NCBI RefSeq assembly: GCF_009687885.1
Contig: NZ_BLAF01000008.1
Coordinates: 1-64,000 of the forward strand
Direction of reading: 5' to 3'
From: Acrocarpospora pleiomorpha
Lineage (GTDB): Bacteria > Actinomycetota > Actinomycetes > Streptosporangiales > Streptosporangiaceae
DNA length: 64,000 nt
The position numbers were made by a program, and so were the translations under genes. This document shows, in pieces, positions 39,590 to 50,083 of this stretch (its first letter is position 1; the number at the start of each line of letters is the position of its first letter). The notes beneath the pieces are model-generated. The model ran no database searches. It had not been told where the DNA came from and saw only the letters and a list, made by a program, of their open reading frames with translations.

Positions 39590-40990
39590 ATGCCTGTCGT
39601 CAGCGAGCCCCTGGTTCGCCCGGACAGCTTGGCACGACTGGACAGCATGATCGCGGACCAGGAAGCCGCCTTCCTGGCCCGGACCGGCGAATCCCGGCGC
39701 ATCCGCCGGGACTGCGCCGACGTGCTGGCCGGAGGCGTCGCCTCCAACTGGCAGGACGCGCCCCCCGGCGCGGTGTGGATCTCGCACGGCTCCGGCTCCC
39801 GCATCGTCGACGTGGACGGCACCTCCTACGTGGACCTGCACGGCGGCTTCGGCGTCGGCCTGGTCGGCCACGCCCACCCGGCCATCGTGGCGGCGGTCGG
39901 CGAGCGGGTCCGCAGGGGCACCCACTTCGCCCAGCCGACCGAGGACGCGGTCGTGGTCGCGCGGGCGCTGGCCCGCCGGTTCGGCCTGCCGATGTGGCGG
40001 TTCGGCAACTCGGGCACCGAGGCCACCATGGACGCGGTGCACCTGATGCGGGTGGCCACCGGGCGCATGAAGATCATCAAGGTGGAGGGCAGCTACCACG
40101 GCCACCACGACTCGGTGGAGGTGTCGGTCTACCCGTCGGCCGAGGACGCCGGGCCCGCGTTCCGGCCGCGTTCGGTGCGCCAGGGCCTGGCCGTGCCCCC
40201 GGACCTGGCCCGGCTGACGATCGTGGTGCCGTTCGGCGACCTGGAGGCGGTCGAGCGGGCGCTGATCGAGAACCCGGGCGAGATCGCCGGGATGATCGTC
40301 GAACCGATCATGATGAACATCGGGCTGATCCCGCCGCCGGACGGTTACCTGGGGACGCTGAAGGCGCTGCTCAACCGGCACGGCGCCTACCTGGCCTTCG
40401 ACGAGGTCAAGACCGGGCTCGCGGTGGCTCCCGGCGGGGCCAGCGAGCTGCTCGGCGTGGCGCCCGACCTGATCTGCCTGGCCAAGGCGCTCGGCGGCGG
40501 GCTGCCCTGCGGCGCGATCGGCGGCACCCCCGAGCTGATGGGCCTGATCGCCGAGGGCGTGTACGAGCAGGTGGGCACCTTCAACGGCAACCCGCTCACG
40601 ATGGCCGCGGCCAGGACGGTGCTGCTGGACGTGCTGAACGACGGCGCCTACCGGCACTTCGAACGGCTGCGGGCGATCATGTCCGAGGGTGCGGTGGCAG
40701 TCCTGCGGGCGCACGGCCTGGCCGGATACGTGCAGTCGTTCGGCGCCAAGGGCGCGGTGATCTTCCACGACCGGCTGCTCCGCAACTACCGGGACTTCCT
40801 TGACTACCCCGACCAGTGGGGGCAGGCGCACTGGCTCTACCAGCACAACGGCGGGGTGTTCCTGCCGCCGTGGGGAAAGTGCGAGCAGTGGACGGTGTCG
40901 GTCCAGCACGGCGAGGACGACGTCAGAAGGTTCCTGGTGAATCTGGAGCGGATGGCCCGCGACTACGCGGGCAGCGCCGCCATCAGGTAG
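39590..40990 (+). CDS. Class III pyridoxal-phosphate aminotransferase
   Basis: 466 residues. Fold-type I class III signatures: GNSGTEATMDAV (PLP phosphate), SYHGHHDS, AYLAFDEVKTG (Asp to PLP ring N), LICLAKALGGG (Schiff-base Lys) and GTFNGNPLTMAAA. The closest look is to glutamate-1-semialdehyde aminomutase-like or beta-amino/omega-amine transaminases. In this operon it could deaminate a diamine or aminoaldehyde released by the oxygenase. Confidence 0.9.
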   Translation: MPVVSEPLVRPDSLARLDSMIADQEAAFLARTGESRRIRRDCADVLAGGVASNWQDAPPGAVWISHGSGSRIVDVDGTSYVDLHGGFGVGLVGHAHPAIVAAVGERVRRGTHFAQPTEDAVVVARALARRFGLPMWRFGNSGTEATMDAVHLMRVATGRMKIIKVEGSYHGHHDSVEVSVYPSAEDAGPAFRPRSVRQGLAVPPDLARLTIVVPFGDLEAVERALIENPGEIAGMIVEPIMMNIGLIPPPDGYLGTLKALLNRHGAYLAFDEVKTGLAVAPGGASELLGVAPDLICLAKALGGGLPCGAIGGTPELMGLIAEGVYEQVGTFNGNPLTMAAARTVLLDVLNDGAYRHFERLRAIMSEGAVAVLRAHGLAGYVQSFGAKGAVIFHDRLLRNYRDFLDYPDQWGQAHWLYQHNGGVFLPPWGKCEQWTVSVQHGEDDVRRFLVNLERMARDYAGSAAIR

Positions 40991-41220
40991 GCGAGCCGGG
41001 CGGCCGCGTCCTCGACCGAGTCCACCGTGCCGAGGCGGTAACCCCAGGAGGTGATGAAGGCGCCGCGCTCGGTGCAGGTGACCGTCTCGGTCAGGTTGTC
41101 GCTGAACCGGTTGCGGACCTGCACCCGGGGTGGGGCCGCGGTCATCAGCCGGACCGAAAGATCGATGTGCTCACGTGTCGCTGCAGCGAACCGCTCAAGG
41201 CAGGACATTGTGTCCAGCAT
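40963..41220 (-). CDS. Small protein of unknown function beside a DUF5753-type regulator
   Basis: 85 residues; GGGAGGTGAT about 5 bases before ATG 41220 is close to the perfect anti-16S sequence. It contains TETVTCTERGAFITSWGYRL and ends in a helix. It overlaps the aminotransferase 3' end by 28 bases, convergently. Proteins of this size are common next to XRE/DUF5753 genes, but its role is not known. Confidence 0.7.
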   Translation of the reverse strand: MLDTMSCLERFAAATREHIDLSVRLMTAAPPRVQVRNRFSDNLTETVTCTERGAFITSWGYRLGTVDSVEDAAARLAYLMAALPA

Positions 41221-41291
41221 TGCACAATCACCTCCCGGTTAAGGGAAAAGGATTGCACGGCTGACTTCTACAGTGCAAGCAATTGTTGCCG

Positions 41292-42143
41292 CTAATCCAC
41301 CGATTGTTTCGCGTAGTCGTCGGCGGCCCGCACCAGAACCGATCGTGCCTCCTCCCGGAAGGAGGCGACCTCGGCGAACTCCTCGAATGCGCGCGCGTAG
41401 AAGGCGATGTCGTCGGGGTCGCGCAACAGGATGTCCTTGGTCCGGGTGGGGACCGCCACCAGGGCGTCGTTGTAGATCCAGAAGGAGTTGAGCAGGGCCG
41501 CGGGGAGTGGGGTGGTGAACGGCAGGACGCCGAACTCGACGTTGGGCAGGGTGGTGACGGCCAATAACCGGTCGATCTGGCCGCGCATCACGTCCACCGG
41601 GGCGAGCCGGTAGTAGAGCACCGACTCCGGGATGATGAAACGGAACGAGCGTGCCGGGTCGTAGAGGATCTCCTGGCGCTGCATGCGAACCCGGATGGCG
41701 GCGTCCACGTCGTCGGTGGCCTCGTACAGGCGGCGGACTTTGGCGAAGATGTGGCGGGCGTACTCGGAGGTCTGGAGCAGGCCGACCACCACGCCTGGCT
41801 CGAACGCCCGGAACGTCCTGGTTCGTGACTCTAGGTCACGAATATCCTCCTGGAGTGCGGCGAGGCCGCTCTTGTGCCTCCCGCGCCAGGAGTCCTGCCG
41901 CTCGACCAGGCCGACCGCCTGCTGGATCAGCCCGTCCACCACCGCCGGTTCGGCCCGTACGACCTGCGCCCACACCACTACATCGTCCTCGGTGGCGGTC
42001 TGCCGCGCGTTCTCGATCCTGGACACCTTGGAGGGCTGCCAGTTGAGCCGTTCGGCGAGGTCCTTGCCCGACAGGTGCGCACTTTCCCGCAATTGCCGCA
42101 GCTGCAGCCCCAGATCGATCCGCGCCTGCTGGAACCCGCTCAC
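41292..42143 (-). CDS. XRE-family regulator with DUF5753 (Scr1-type) domain
   Basis: 283 residues from GTG 42143 with GGAGG upstream. HTH: GLQLRQLRESAHLSGKDLAE, then WQPSKVSRIENARQTATEDDV (about residues 12-53). From residue 90 the DUF5753 domain: FRAFEPGVVVGLLQTSEYAR and ESVLYYRLAPVDVMRGQIDRL. These abundant actinobacterial regulators act with small partner proteins such as those here. Partner and target are unknown. Confidence 0.9.
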   Translation of the reverse strand: MSGFQQARIDLGLQLRQLRESAHLSGKDLAERLNWQPSKVSRIENARQTATEDDVVVWAQVVRAEPAVVDGLIQQAVGLVERQDSWRGRHKSGLAALQEDIRDLESRTRTFRAFEPGVVVGLLQTSEYARHIFAKVRRLYEATDDVDAAIRVRMQRQEILYDPARSFRFIIPESVLYYRLAPVDVMRGQIDRLLAVTTLPNVEFGVLPFTTPLPAALLNSFWIYNDALVAVPTRTKDILLRDPDDIAFYARAFEEFAEVASFREEARSVLVRAADDYAKQSVD

Positions 42144-42223
42144 CCATAACCTCCGGCCGTAGTGCGCTCAAAGGTAGACGCGCGACTACCGCTCAGACCA
42201 TAGGGAACTCCCTAACAGTCCGA

Positions 42224-42430
42224 TCAACTCAGCACCCTTCTGGCGATCTCGACCAGCAGTTCCCGTGGGACCTCCACGGCGGTCTCCCCGTCGAGCACGT
42301 GCCGCAGATCGGCTCGCGCGTCCGCGTCCACCAGTTCGAGTCCCTGGACGACGATGGTGCCGCGGTCGGTTTCGTACAGTGAGGGGCAGGCCCCCGCTTC
42401 GGAGGTGGAGCCTAGAAATCGGAGTCGCAT
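42224..42430 (-). CDS. Small protein, YETDRGTIVVQG type, beside the DUF5753 regulator
   Basis: 68 residues from ATG 42430 (GGGAAGGG upstream). The segment YETDRGTIVVQGLELVD is typical of short proteins that accompany DUF5753-type XRE genes in actinomycetes. Function is not known, but the association suggests a partner or target of the regulator. It precedes the regulator gene in the same direction. Confidence 0.7.
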   Translation of the reverse strand: MRLRFLGSTSEAGACPSLYETDRGTIVVQGLELVDADARADLRHVLDGETAVEVPRELLVEIARRVLS

Positions 42431-42514
42431 GACGACGCCCTTCCCCGAACAATTGTCGCAATTGCGGGCAATTGTAGGACGGCTCATGTTTCCATGGCAT
42501 CTCATTTCAGAGAA

Positions 42515-44212
42515 TTACAAACCGGGCAAAGGTACCCGAACTGCTCTGAGGCGTTCGCCCAGGGCTTTGGCCTGGGGGTCGAGCCGGGGGCTGGCGGCGA
42601 CGCCCTGGCCGAGCAGGCCGTACGCGACGAAGTTGAGGGCGAGCAGGTTGGGCAGGGGGAACCGCTCGATGGGGAGGTCGCGGACCTCGGGCAGGAGTTC
42701 GCGCAGGCGCTCGACGGTTAGGTAGTCCGACAGCCAGGCGTATTCCTCGGGGGTGCGGACCCAGACGCCGAGGTTGGCGTCGCCGCCCTTGTCGCCGGAG
42801 CGGGCGCCGGCGATGCGGCCGAGCGGGACGGTCTCCTCGGTCACGTCGGCGGGGAGGGGGAGCCCGGCGGTGGTCCACGGGCCGACGTGGGTGCCGTACG
42901 GGAGTCCGTTCTCAGGCGCGGCGGGAATCGGCCGGGGTCGCGGGGGATCGTCGGGAGGGACGGGGATCTCCCGGCCGTCCAGCCACACCTGGACGTGGAC
43001 CTTGTCCCTGGCGATCGTGGACGGCGTGTAGACGCCGTAGGCGGTGGCGTCGCCGGGCGGGGTGAGGCCGTAGAGGCCCGGGTAGGAGGCCAGGCCGGTT
43101 TCCACGACGGCGGCGGAGAACCCGCGCCCGGCCCGCTTCCGGTCGGGGTCCATGACGGTGATCCGGAGCAGGGCCGTCTCGCCGTCCAGCGGGGTGAGGT
43201 CCACGTGCGCCTGCTCGAAGGACTCCTTCGGCACTCTGGCCCAGATCGCCTTTTCCGCGAGCCGGGCCTTGGCGGCCAGGTCCAGGCCGGTGAGCACGAG
43301 CGTCATCGTGTTGCGGTAGCCGCCCAGCCGGTTGACGGCGACCTTGAGCGTCTCCGGCGGCGGTTCGCCGGTCACCCCGGTGACCAGGACGCGGTCGGGG
43401 CCGTCCTGGGTGAGGCGGATGGTGTCGAAGCGGGCGGTCACGTCCGGCCCGGGGTAGCGCGGGGACGCGATCTCGTACAGCAGTTGCGCGGTGACCGTGC
43501 CGACGCTGACCAGGCCGCCGGTGCCCGGATGTTTGGTGATCACCGACGAGCCGTCGGCGCGCAGCTCGGCGATCGGGAAGCCGCAGTCGGCCAGGCCGGG
43601 CACCTCCGCGAAGAAGGCGTAGTTGCCGCCGGTGGCCTGGCAGCCGCACTCGATGATGTGCCCGGCGACCACGGAACCGGCGAGCGCGTCCAGATCGCCG
43701 GGGCCCCAGCCGTGCCGCCACATGCCGGGCCCGGTGACCAGGGCGGCGTCGGTGACCCGGCCGGTCACCACCACGTCCGCGCCCGCCGCCAGCGCCGCCG
43801 CGATCGGTCGCCCGCCCAGGTACGCGTTGGCGGTGACCGCCCCCTCCCCGGCCAGCTCCCGCACGTCATCCCCGGTGACGTGTGCGATCCGCAGCCCGTG
43901 GATGCCCAATCGGGTGGCCAGGTCGGCGACCGCCTGCGCGCACCCGGCCGGATCCAGACCGCCCGCGTTTGAGACGATCTTGATGCCGCGTTCCTGGCAG
44001 CGCCCGAGCACGTGCTCCAGCTGCGTCAGGAAGGTCGGCGCATAACCTGGCCGACCTTTCAGCTGGTTCCCCGCCAGGATCAGCATCGTCAGCTCGGCCA
44101 GCCAGTCGCCGGTCAGGACGTCGATCGGGCCGCCCTCGACCATCTCCCGTGCGGCCGACAGCCGGTCGCCGTAGAAGCCGGAGCAGTTGGCGATACGCAG
44201 CGGCGCGCTCAC
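42515..44212 (-). CDS. AtuA-like acyclic terpene utilisation protein (DUF1446)
   Basis: 565 residues from GTG 44212. AtuA family: RIANCSGFYGDRLSAA, VSNAGGLDPAG, PGMWRHGWGPGDLDALAG and IECGCQATGGNYAFF, then a C-terminal extension with GARSGDKGGDANLGVWV. In Pseudomonas atuA belongs to the citronellol/geranyl-CoA catabolic cluster; the biochemical activity is unsolved. Here it overlaps by 4 bases the hydratase and ends an operon with both carboxylase subunits. Confidence 0.9.
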   Translation of the reverse strand: MSAPLRIANCSGFYGDRLSAAREMVEGGPIDVLTGDWLAELTMLILAGNQLKGRPGYAPTFLTQLEHVLGRCQERGIKIVSNAGGLDPAGCAQAVADLATRLGIHGLRIAHVTGDDVRELAGEGAVTANAYLGGRPIAAALAAGADVVVTGRVTDAALVTGPGMWRHGWGPGDLDALAGSVVAGHIIECGCQATGGNYAFFAEVPGLADCGFPIAELRADGSSVITKHPGTGGLVSVGTVTAQLLYEIASPRYPGPDVTARFDTIRLTQDGPDRVLVTGVTGEPPPETLKVAVNRLGGYRNTMTLVLTGLDLAAKARLAEKAIWARVPKESFEQAHVDLTPLDGETALLRITVMDPDRKRAGRGFSAAVVETGLASYPGLYGLTPPGDATAYGVYTPSTIARDKVHVQVWLDGREIPVPPDDPPRPRPIPAAPENGLPYGTHVGPWTTAGLPLPADVTEETVPLGRIAGARSGDKGGDANLGVWVRTPEEYAWLSDYLTVERLRELLPEVRDLPIERFPLPNLLALNFVAYGLLGQGVAASPRLDPQAKALGERLRAVRVPLPGL

Positions 44213-44973
44213 TGCACGGCCCAGGACGGGGGCCGTTTCGTCAGGAACGCGCTCATGCCCTCGCGGGCTTCGGCCGAGGAGAACAGCTGGGCGGACCGGG
44301 CGGCCATCTCCGCGCCGCGCTCGGCGAGGGCATGCCTGACCTGCTCGGTGACCAGGCGCTTGGATTCGGCCAGCCCCTGCGGCGAGCCCGCGCGCAGGCC
44401 CGCCAGCACGGTCTCGACCGCCGCGTCCAGCTCGTCGGCGGGCACGGCCTTAGTGAGCAGGCCGATCCGCTCCGCCTCCGGCGCGCCGAACGTCTCGCCG
44501 GTCAGGAAATACCGCCCGGCGGCGCGGGCGTCCAGGCGGGGCAGCAGGGTGAGGGAGATCATCGCCGGGCTCAGGCCGAGCCGCGCCTCGGTGAACGCGT
44601 AGTCGCCCCGGTCGTCGGCGAGCACGATGTCGCACGCCCCGAGCAGGCCGAGCCCGCCCGCCCGCGCCTTCCCCGTCACCTTGGCGAGGACAGGCTTGGG
44701 CAGCTCGACGATCAGCGTCAGCAGATCGATCAGGCGCCGGCTGCCCGCGTCCATGCCCTCGGCGGCGGCCTCGCCCAGATCCGCGCCCGCGCAGAACACC
44801 GAGCCGGTGTGGGTGAGCAGGACCGCCCGGACGTCCTCGTCGGCCGTGGCGGCCTCCAGGTGGGCGGACAGCTCCTCGGTCAGCTGCCGGGACAGGGCGT
44901 TGCGGTTACGCGGCGAGTCCAGCGTGACCGTCGCCACGCCCCGGCTCGTCTCCAGGTGAACCACACTCTCCAT
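44209..44973 (-). CDS. Enoyl-CoA hydratase/isomerase
   Basis: 254 residues from ATG 44973. Crotonase fold: VTLDSPRNRNALSRQL, FCAGADLGE oxyanion motif, KVTGKARAGGLGLLGACD and FTEARLGLSPAMIS. In an AtuC/F/A context it would correspond to isohexenylglutaconyl-CoA or methylglutaconyl-CoA hydratase. It is 4 bases from the carboxylase alpha gene and overlaps AtuA. Confidence 0.92.
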   Translation of the reverse strand: MESVVHLETSRGVATVTLDSPRNRNALSRQLTEELSAHLEAATADEDVRAVLLTHTGSVFCAGADLGEAAAEGMDAGSRRLIDLLTLIVELPKPVLAKVTGKARAGGLGLLGACDIVLADDRGDYAFTEARLGLSPAMISLTLLPRLDARAAGRYFLTGETFGAPEAERIGLLTKAVPADELDAAVETVLAGLRAGSPQGLAESKRLVTEQVRHALAERGAEMAARSAQLFSSAEAREGMSAFLTKRPPSWAVQ

Positions 44974-44977
44974 GCGC

Positions 44978-46885
44978 TTACTCGCCCTTCTGGATGACCG
45001 CGAGCACGGTCCCGCCCTCGACATGATCGCCGGGGGCGACGTTCAGTTCCGCCACGACGCCCTCCGCCGGGGCGAGGATTCGATGTTCCATCTTCATGGC
45101 CTCCAGCACCACGACCGGCTGGCCCTGGCTCACCGGGTCGCCCGCTTTGACCTCGACGCGGAGGACGGTGCCCGGCATGGGGGCGGGCAACGAGCCGGGC
45201 GCGGCCTTCTCGGCGGGTTCGGGGAGGCGGTCGACGGGCGTGAGCCGTACCGGGCCGAGGGGGGAGTCGACGAACGTGGCGCCGGGGTAGGCGGCGATGT
45301 CGAACCTGCGGCGGACGCCGGCGGTGTCCAGGACGACGTGGGTGTGGTCGGCGCTGATCAGGCTGACGCCGGGGAGGGAGTGCAGGCCGTCCCGGGTGAG
45401 GCGGTAGGTGATGGTCTGCTCGGCGAATTCGGTGCGCTGGGGTTTGGCGGGCACGTTGCGCCAGCCGCTCGGGAGGCCGCCGAGGACCTTGGCGGTGGTG
45501 CGGTTCGCGGCGGCCTGGGCCAGCGCCGCCGCCAGCGCGGAGAGCCGGACCGCCTCGTGGCCGGCGAGCGGGGCGGTGAGGTCGTGGCGGTCCAGGAAGC
45601 CGGTGTCGATCGTGCCCGCCCGGAACTCGGGGTGGCGGAGCACGTTGACCAGCAGGTCGCGGTTGGTGGCGGGGCCGTGGATCCGGGCCCTGGCCAGGGC
45701 GGTGGCGAGACGGCGGGCCGCGGCTTCGCGGGTGGGGGCGTAGCTGATGAGCTTGGCCAGCATCGGGTCGTAGTGGGTGCCGATCGCGGAGCCGTCCACG
45801 ACGCCGGAGTCCAGGCGCAGGCCGCTCACGGTGAACTCGGACTCGATGCCGGGGATCTCGAAGCGGTGCAGCGGGCCGCTGCCGGGACGCCAGTCGTGAG
45901 CGGGATCCTCGGCGTACAGGCGGACCTCGATGGCGTGGCCGACCGGGCTCGGCGGCAGGCCGGGGAGGGCGGCCCCTTCGGCGATCTCGATCTGCAGGCG
46001 GACCAGGTCCACGCCGTACACGGACTCGGTGACCGGGTGTTCGACCTGGAGGCGCGTATTGGTCTCCAGGAAGTGGAAACCCCCGTCGGCGAGCAGGAAC
46101 TCCACCGTGCCCGCGCCGCGATAACCGATCGCTCGGGCGGCGTTCACCGCCGCCTCGGCCAGCTCCTTGCGCAGCTCCTGGGTGACGGCGGGGGAGGGGG
46201 CCTCCTCGACGACCTTCTGGTGCCTGCGCTGGATCGAGCACTCACGCTCGCCGAGCGCCCAGATCGTGCCGTGCGCGTCGGCCAGGATCTGCACCTCGAC
46301 GTGCCGCGCGCCCACCAGCAACCGTTCGACGAACACCTCGCCGTCCCCGAACGCCGCCTCCGCTTCCCGCGCGGCCGATTCGAGCGCCTCGGGCAATTCC
46401 GCCGGGTCGTGCACGATCCGCATGCCACGCCCGCCGCCCCCGGCCGACGCCTTGACGATGAAGGGACCGGCGTCCCCTTCGGACAGGCCGGGCAGCACGG
46501 GCACGCCCGCCTCGGCCATCAGCGCCTTGGCCTCGACCTTCGAGCCCATCGCCGCGATCGCCTCCGGCGGCGGACCGATCCAGGTCAGCCCCGCCTCCAG
46601 CACCGCCGTCGCGAACGCGGCGTTCTCCGACAGGAACCCATACCCCGGATGTACGGCATCCGCCCCCGAAACCCGCGCCGCCTCCACCACCAGCGCGATG
46701 TCCAGGTACGCCTTCGGCGACCCGTCGCCCAGCAGCACCGCGTGGTCGGCCTCGGCCACGTGCGGCGCGTCGGCGTCCGCGTGGGTGAACACCGCGACGG
46801 TCTCGATGCCCAGATCCCGGCAGGTACGGAACACCCGCCGCGCGATCTCGCCCCGATTGGCGACCAGAAGTTTCTGCACGGTCAT
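44978..46885 (-). CDS. Acyl-CoA carboxylase alpha subunit (biotin carboxylase plus biotin carrier)
   Basis: 635 residues from ATG 46885. Biotin carboxylase/ATP-grasp domain (LLVANRGEIARRVFRTCRDL; SAGGGGRGMR; EFLLADGGFHFLETNTRLQV; IEVRLYAEDP), then a linker and the carrier domain with EAMKMEH near residue 600. Carboxylates a branched acyl-CoA (methylcrotonyl, geranyl or propionyl) with the beta subunit. The adjacent AtuA-like protein favours a terpenoid or branched substrate. Five bases after the beta subunit gene. Confidence 0.93.
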   Translation of the reverse strand: MTVQKLLVANRGEIARRVFRTCRDLGIETVAVFTHADADAPHVAEADHAVLLGDGSPKAYLDIALVVEAARVSGADAVHPGYGFLSENAAFATAVLEAGLTWIGPPPEAIAAMGSKVEAKALMAEAGVPVLPGLSEGDAGPFIVKASAGGGGRGMRIVHDPAELPEALESAAREAEAAFGDGEVFVERLLVGARHVEVQILADAHGTIWALGERECSIQRRHQKVVEEAPSPAVTQELRKELAEAAVNAARAIGYRGAGTVEFLLADGGFHFLETNTRLQVEHPVTESVYGVDLVRLQIEIAEGAALPGLPPSPVGHAIEVRLYAEDPAHDWRPGSGPLHRFEIPGIESEFTVSGLRLDSGVVDGSAIGTHYDPMLAKLISYAPTREAAARRLATALARARIHGPATNRDLLVNVLRHPEFRAGTIDTGFLDRHDLTAPLAGHEAVRLSALAAALAQAAANRTTAKVLGGLPSGWRNVPAKPQRTEFAEQTITYRLTRDGLHSLPGVSLISADHTHVVLDTAGVRRRFDIAAYPGATFVDSPLGPVRLTPVDRLPEPAEKAAPGSLPAPMPGTVLRVEVKAGDPVSQGQPVVVLEAMKMEHRILAPAEGVVAELNVAPGDHVEGGTVLAVIQKGE

Positions 46886-46890
46886 GCGGC

Positions 46891-48486
<1,596 letters not shown>

Positions 48487-48534
48487 GAACCCTCCCCTCG
48501 TGCGATCTATATTGTGACCGGCCTCAGTAGCCCG

Positions 48535-50043
48535 TCAGTAGCCGCAGTGCGACCAGCCGCTCTTCCAGGTGGCCTGGCCGTAACCGCCGCCCCAGATGAC
48601 GCATTTGCCCGCGGCGGGCAGCTTGATCGGGCCCGCGTGCGTGATGTGCCTGCGCCAGTCGCTCGCGTTCTGGCCGCCCTGGACCCGCAGCGAGACCCCC
48701 ATCTTGATCTTGCCGGGCATCACGTTGGTCGACAGGGTGACCACGCACGCGCGGCCGGTCGTTTCGTTGACCAGCAGGTACGTGGTTCCCTTGCCGTTCC
48801 AGACATGGGAGTCGACGATCGTGAAGGCCCAGCCGCAGAGCCCGCGCGGGTTCCGCGGATTCGGCGTGGGCGGCGGTTTCACGGTGGGCGTCACCGTGGG
48901 CGAGGGGCTCGGGGACGGAGTGGGCGAGGGCGACGGGCTGGGTGACTTCACCGGGAGCGCTTGCTTCACCGGGACCACCGTGCTGCGCGTGGGGGAGGGC
49001 TGCTGCTGCCGTACCGACCGGGTGGCGGACGGGCGGCGAGGGCTGGGGGACGGTGAGGGCGGCGCGGCCGAGGGCAGCGCGGCGGCCGGGGTCGGCGACG
49101 GTCCGGCGGGTTCGGAAGGGAGCGTCGTGAGCACCGCCGCGGCGGTCACGGCGAGTGCCGCCGCGGTGACGGCCGCCGCCAAGAGCAGCGGCCTGCGGCG
49201 GTTCCCGGCCTCGGGCGGGCTGATATCCCTTCTAGTACGAAGGTCGATGGCGGGACCGCCGGTCAGGTGCGCCACGATCGCCTCGGCCGTGGGCCGCGTC
49301 GCCGGATCCTTGGCCAGGCAGATCCGCATCAGGTCGCGCAGCGGCCCGGACATCTCCCCCAGATCAGGCGGGCTCGTCAGGATCCGGTGCATCACCTGCG
49401 GGATCGAATCGGCCCCGAACGCGGGCTTGCCCGTCGCCGCGTAGACGATCGTCACCGCCCACGCGAACACGTCCGAGGAGCCGGTGGCCACCCCGGTGCT
49501 CATCAACTCCGGCGCGAGATACGACGGCGTCCCCATCGTCGTCCCGGTCCCCGTGGTCTGCGGCGAGTCCAGGGCCTTGGCCACCCCGAAGTCGATCACG
49601 ACGGGACCCTCGGGACCCATCAGCACGTTGGCCGGTTTGAAGTCCCGGTGCGTGATCCCCGCCCGGTGGATGGCGGCGAGCGCGGTGGCCGTGCTGATCG
49701 CCAGCCGATCCAGCGCCGCGCCCCGGCGCGGGCCCTCCTCCTCGACCAGGTCGCGTAAGGACTTGCCGGGCACGAACTCGCTCACGATGTACGGCTGGTT
49801 CCCGGCCAGGTCGGCGTACAGGACGGGCGCGGTGCAGAACCGGGCCACCCGCTGGGCCAGCGCCACCTCGTGCAGGAAGCGCGAGCGGGCGTCGGCGTCG
49901 CCGGTCAGCCGGGTGTGCAGCAGCTTGATCGCCACCTGCTCGCCAGACGGCCCCTCCCCGAGGAAGACGACCCCCTGCCCGCCCTCGCCCAGCCGCCTGA
50001 CGATCGCGAACGGCCCCAGCCGACTCGGATCGCCTTCCACCAC
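48535..50043 (-). CDS. Membrane Ser/Thr protein kinase
   Basis: 502 residues. Eukaryotic-type kinase domain with GEGGQGVVF (P-loop), VAIKLL, HRDFKPANVL, DFGVAK and GTPSYLAPE, all catalytic residues intact. A membrane helix at about residues 290-310 (LLLAAAVTAAALAVTAAAVL), then a Pro/Ser-rich stalk, and an outer domain of about 100 residues with cysteines. Typical PknB-like layout but with a distinct sensor domain. Not in an obvious operon. Confidence 0.93.
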   Translation of the reverse strand: MVEGDPSRLGPFAIVRRLGEGGQGVVFLGEGPSGEQVAIKLLHTRLTGDADARSRFLHEVALAQRVARFCTAPVLYADLAGNQPYIVSEFVPGKSLRDLVEEEGPRRGAALDRLAISTATALAAIHRAGITHRDFKPANVLMGPEGPVVIDFGVAKALDSPQTTGTGTTMGTPSYLAPELMSTGVATGSSDVFAWAVTIVYAATGKPAFGADSIPQVMHRILTSPPDLGEMSGPLRDLMRICLAKDPATRPTAEAIVAHLTGGPAIDLRTRRDISPPEAGNRRRPLLLAAAVTAAALAVTAAAVLTTLPSEPAGPSPTPAAALPSAAPPSPSPSPRRPSATRSVRQQQPSPTRSTVVPVKQALPVKSPSPSPSPTPSPSPSPTVTPTVKPPPTPNPRNPRGLCGWAFTIVDSHVWNGKGTTYLLVNETTGRACVVTLSTNVMPGKIKMGVSLRVQGGQNASDWRRHITHAGPIKLPAAGKCVIWGGGYGQATWKSGWSHCGY

Positions 50044-50083
50044 ACCCCCCGAAATTTCGTGACTAGTGTGGCAGAACGGTACC

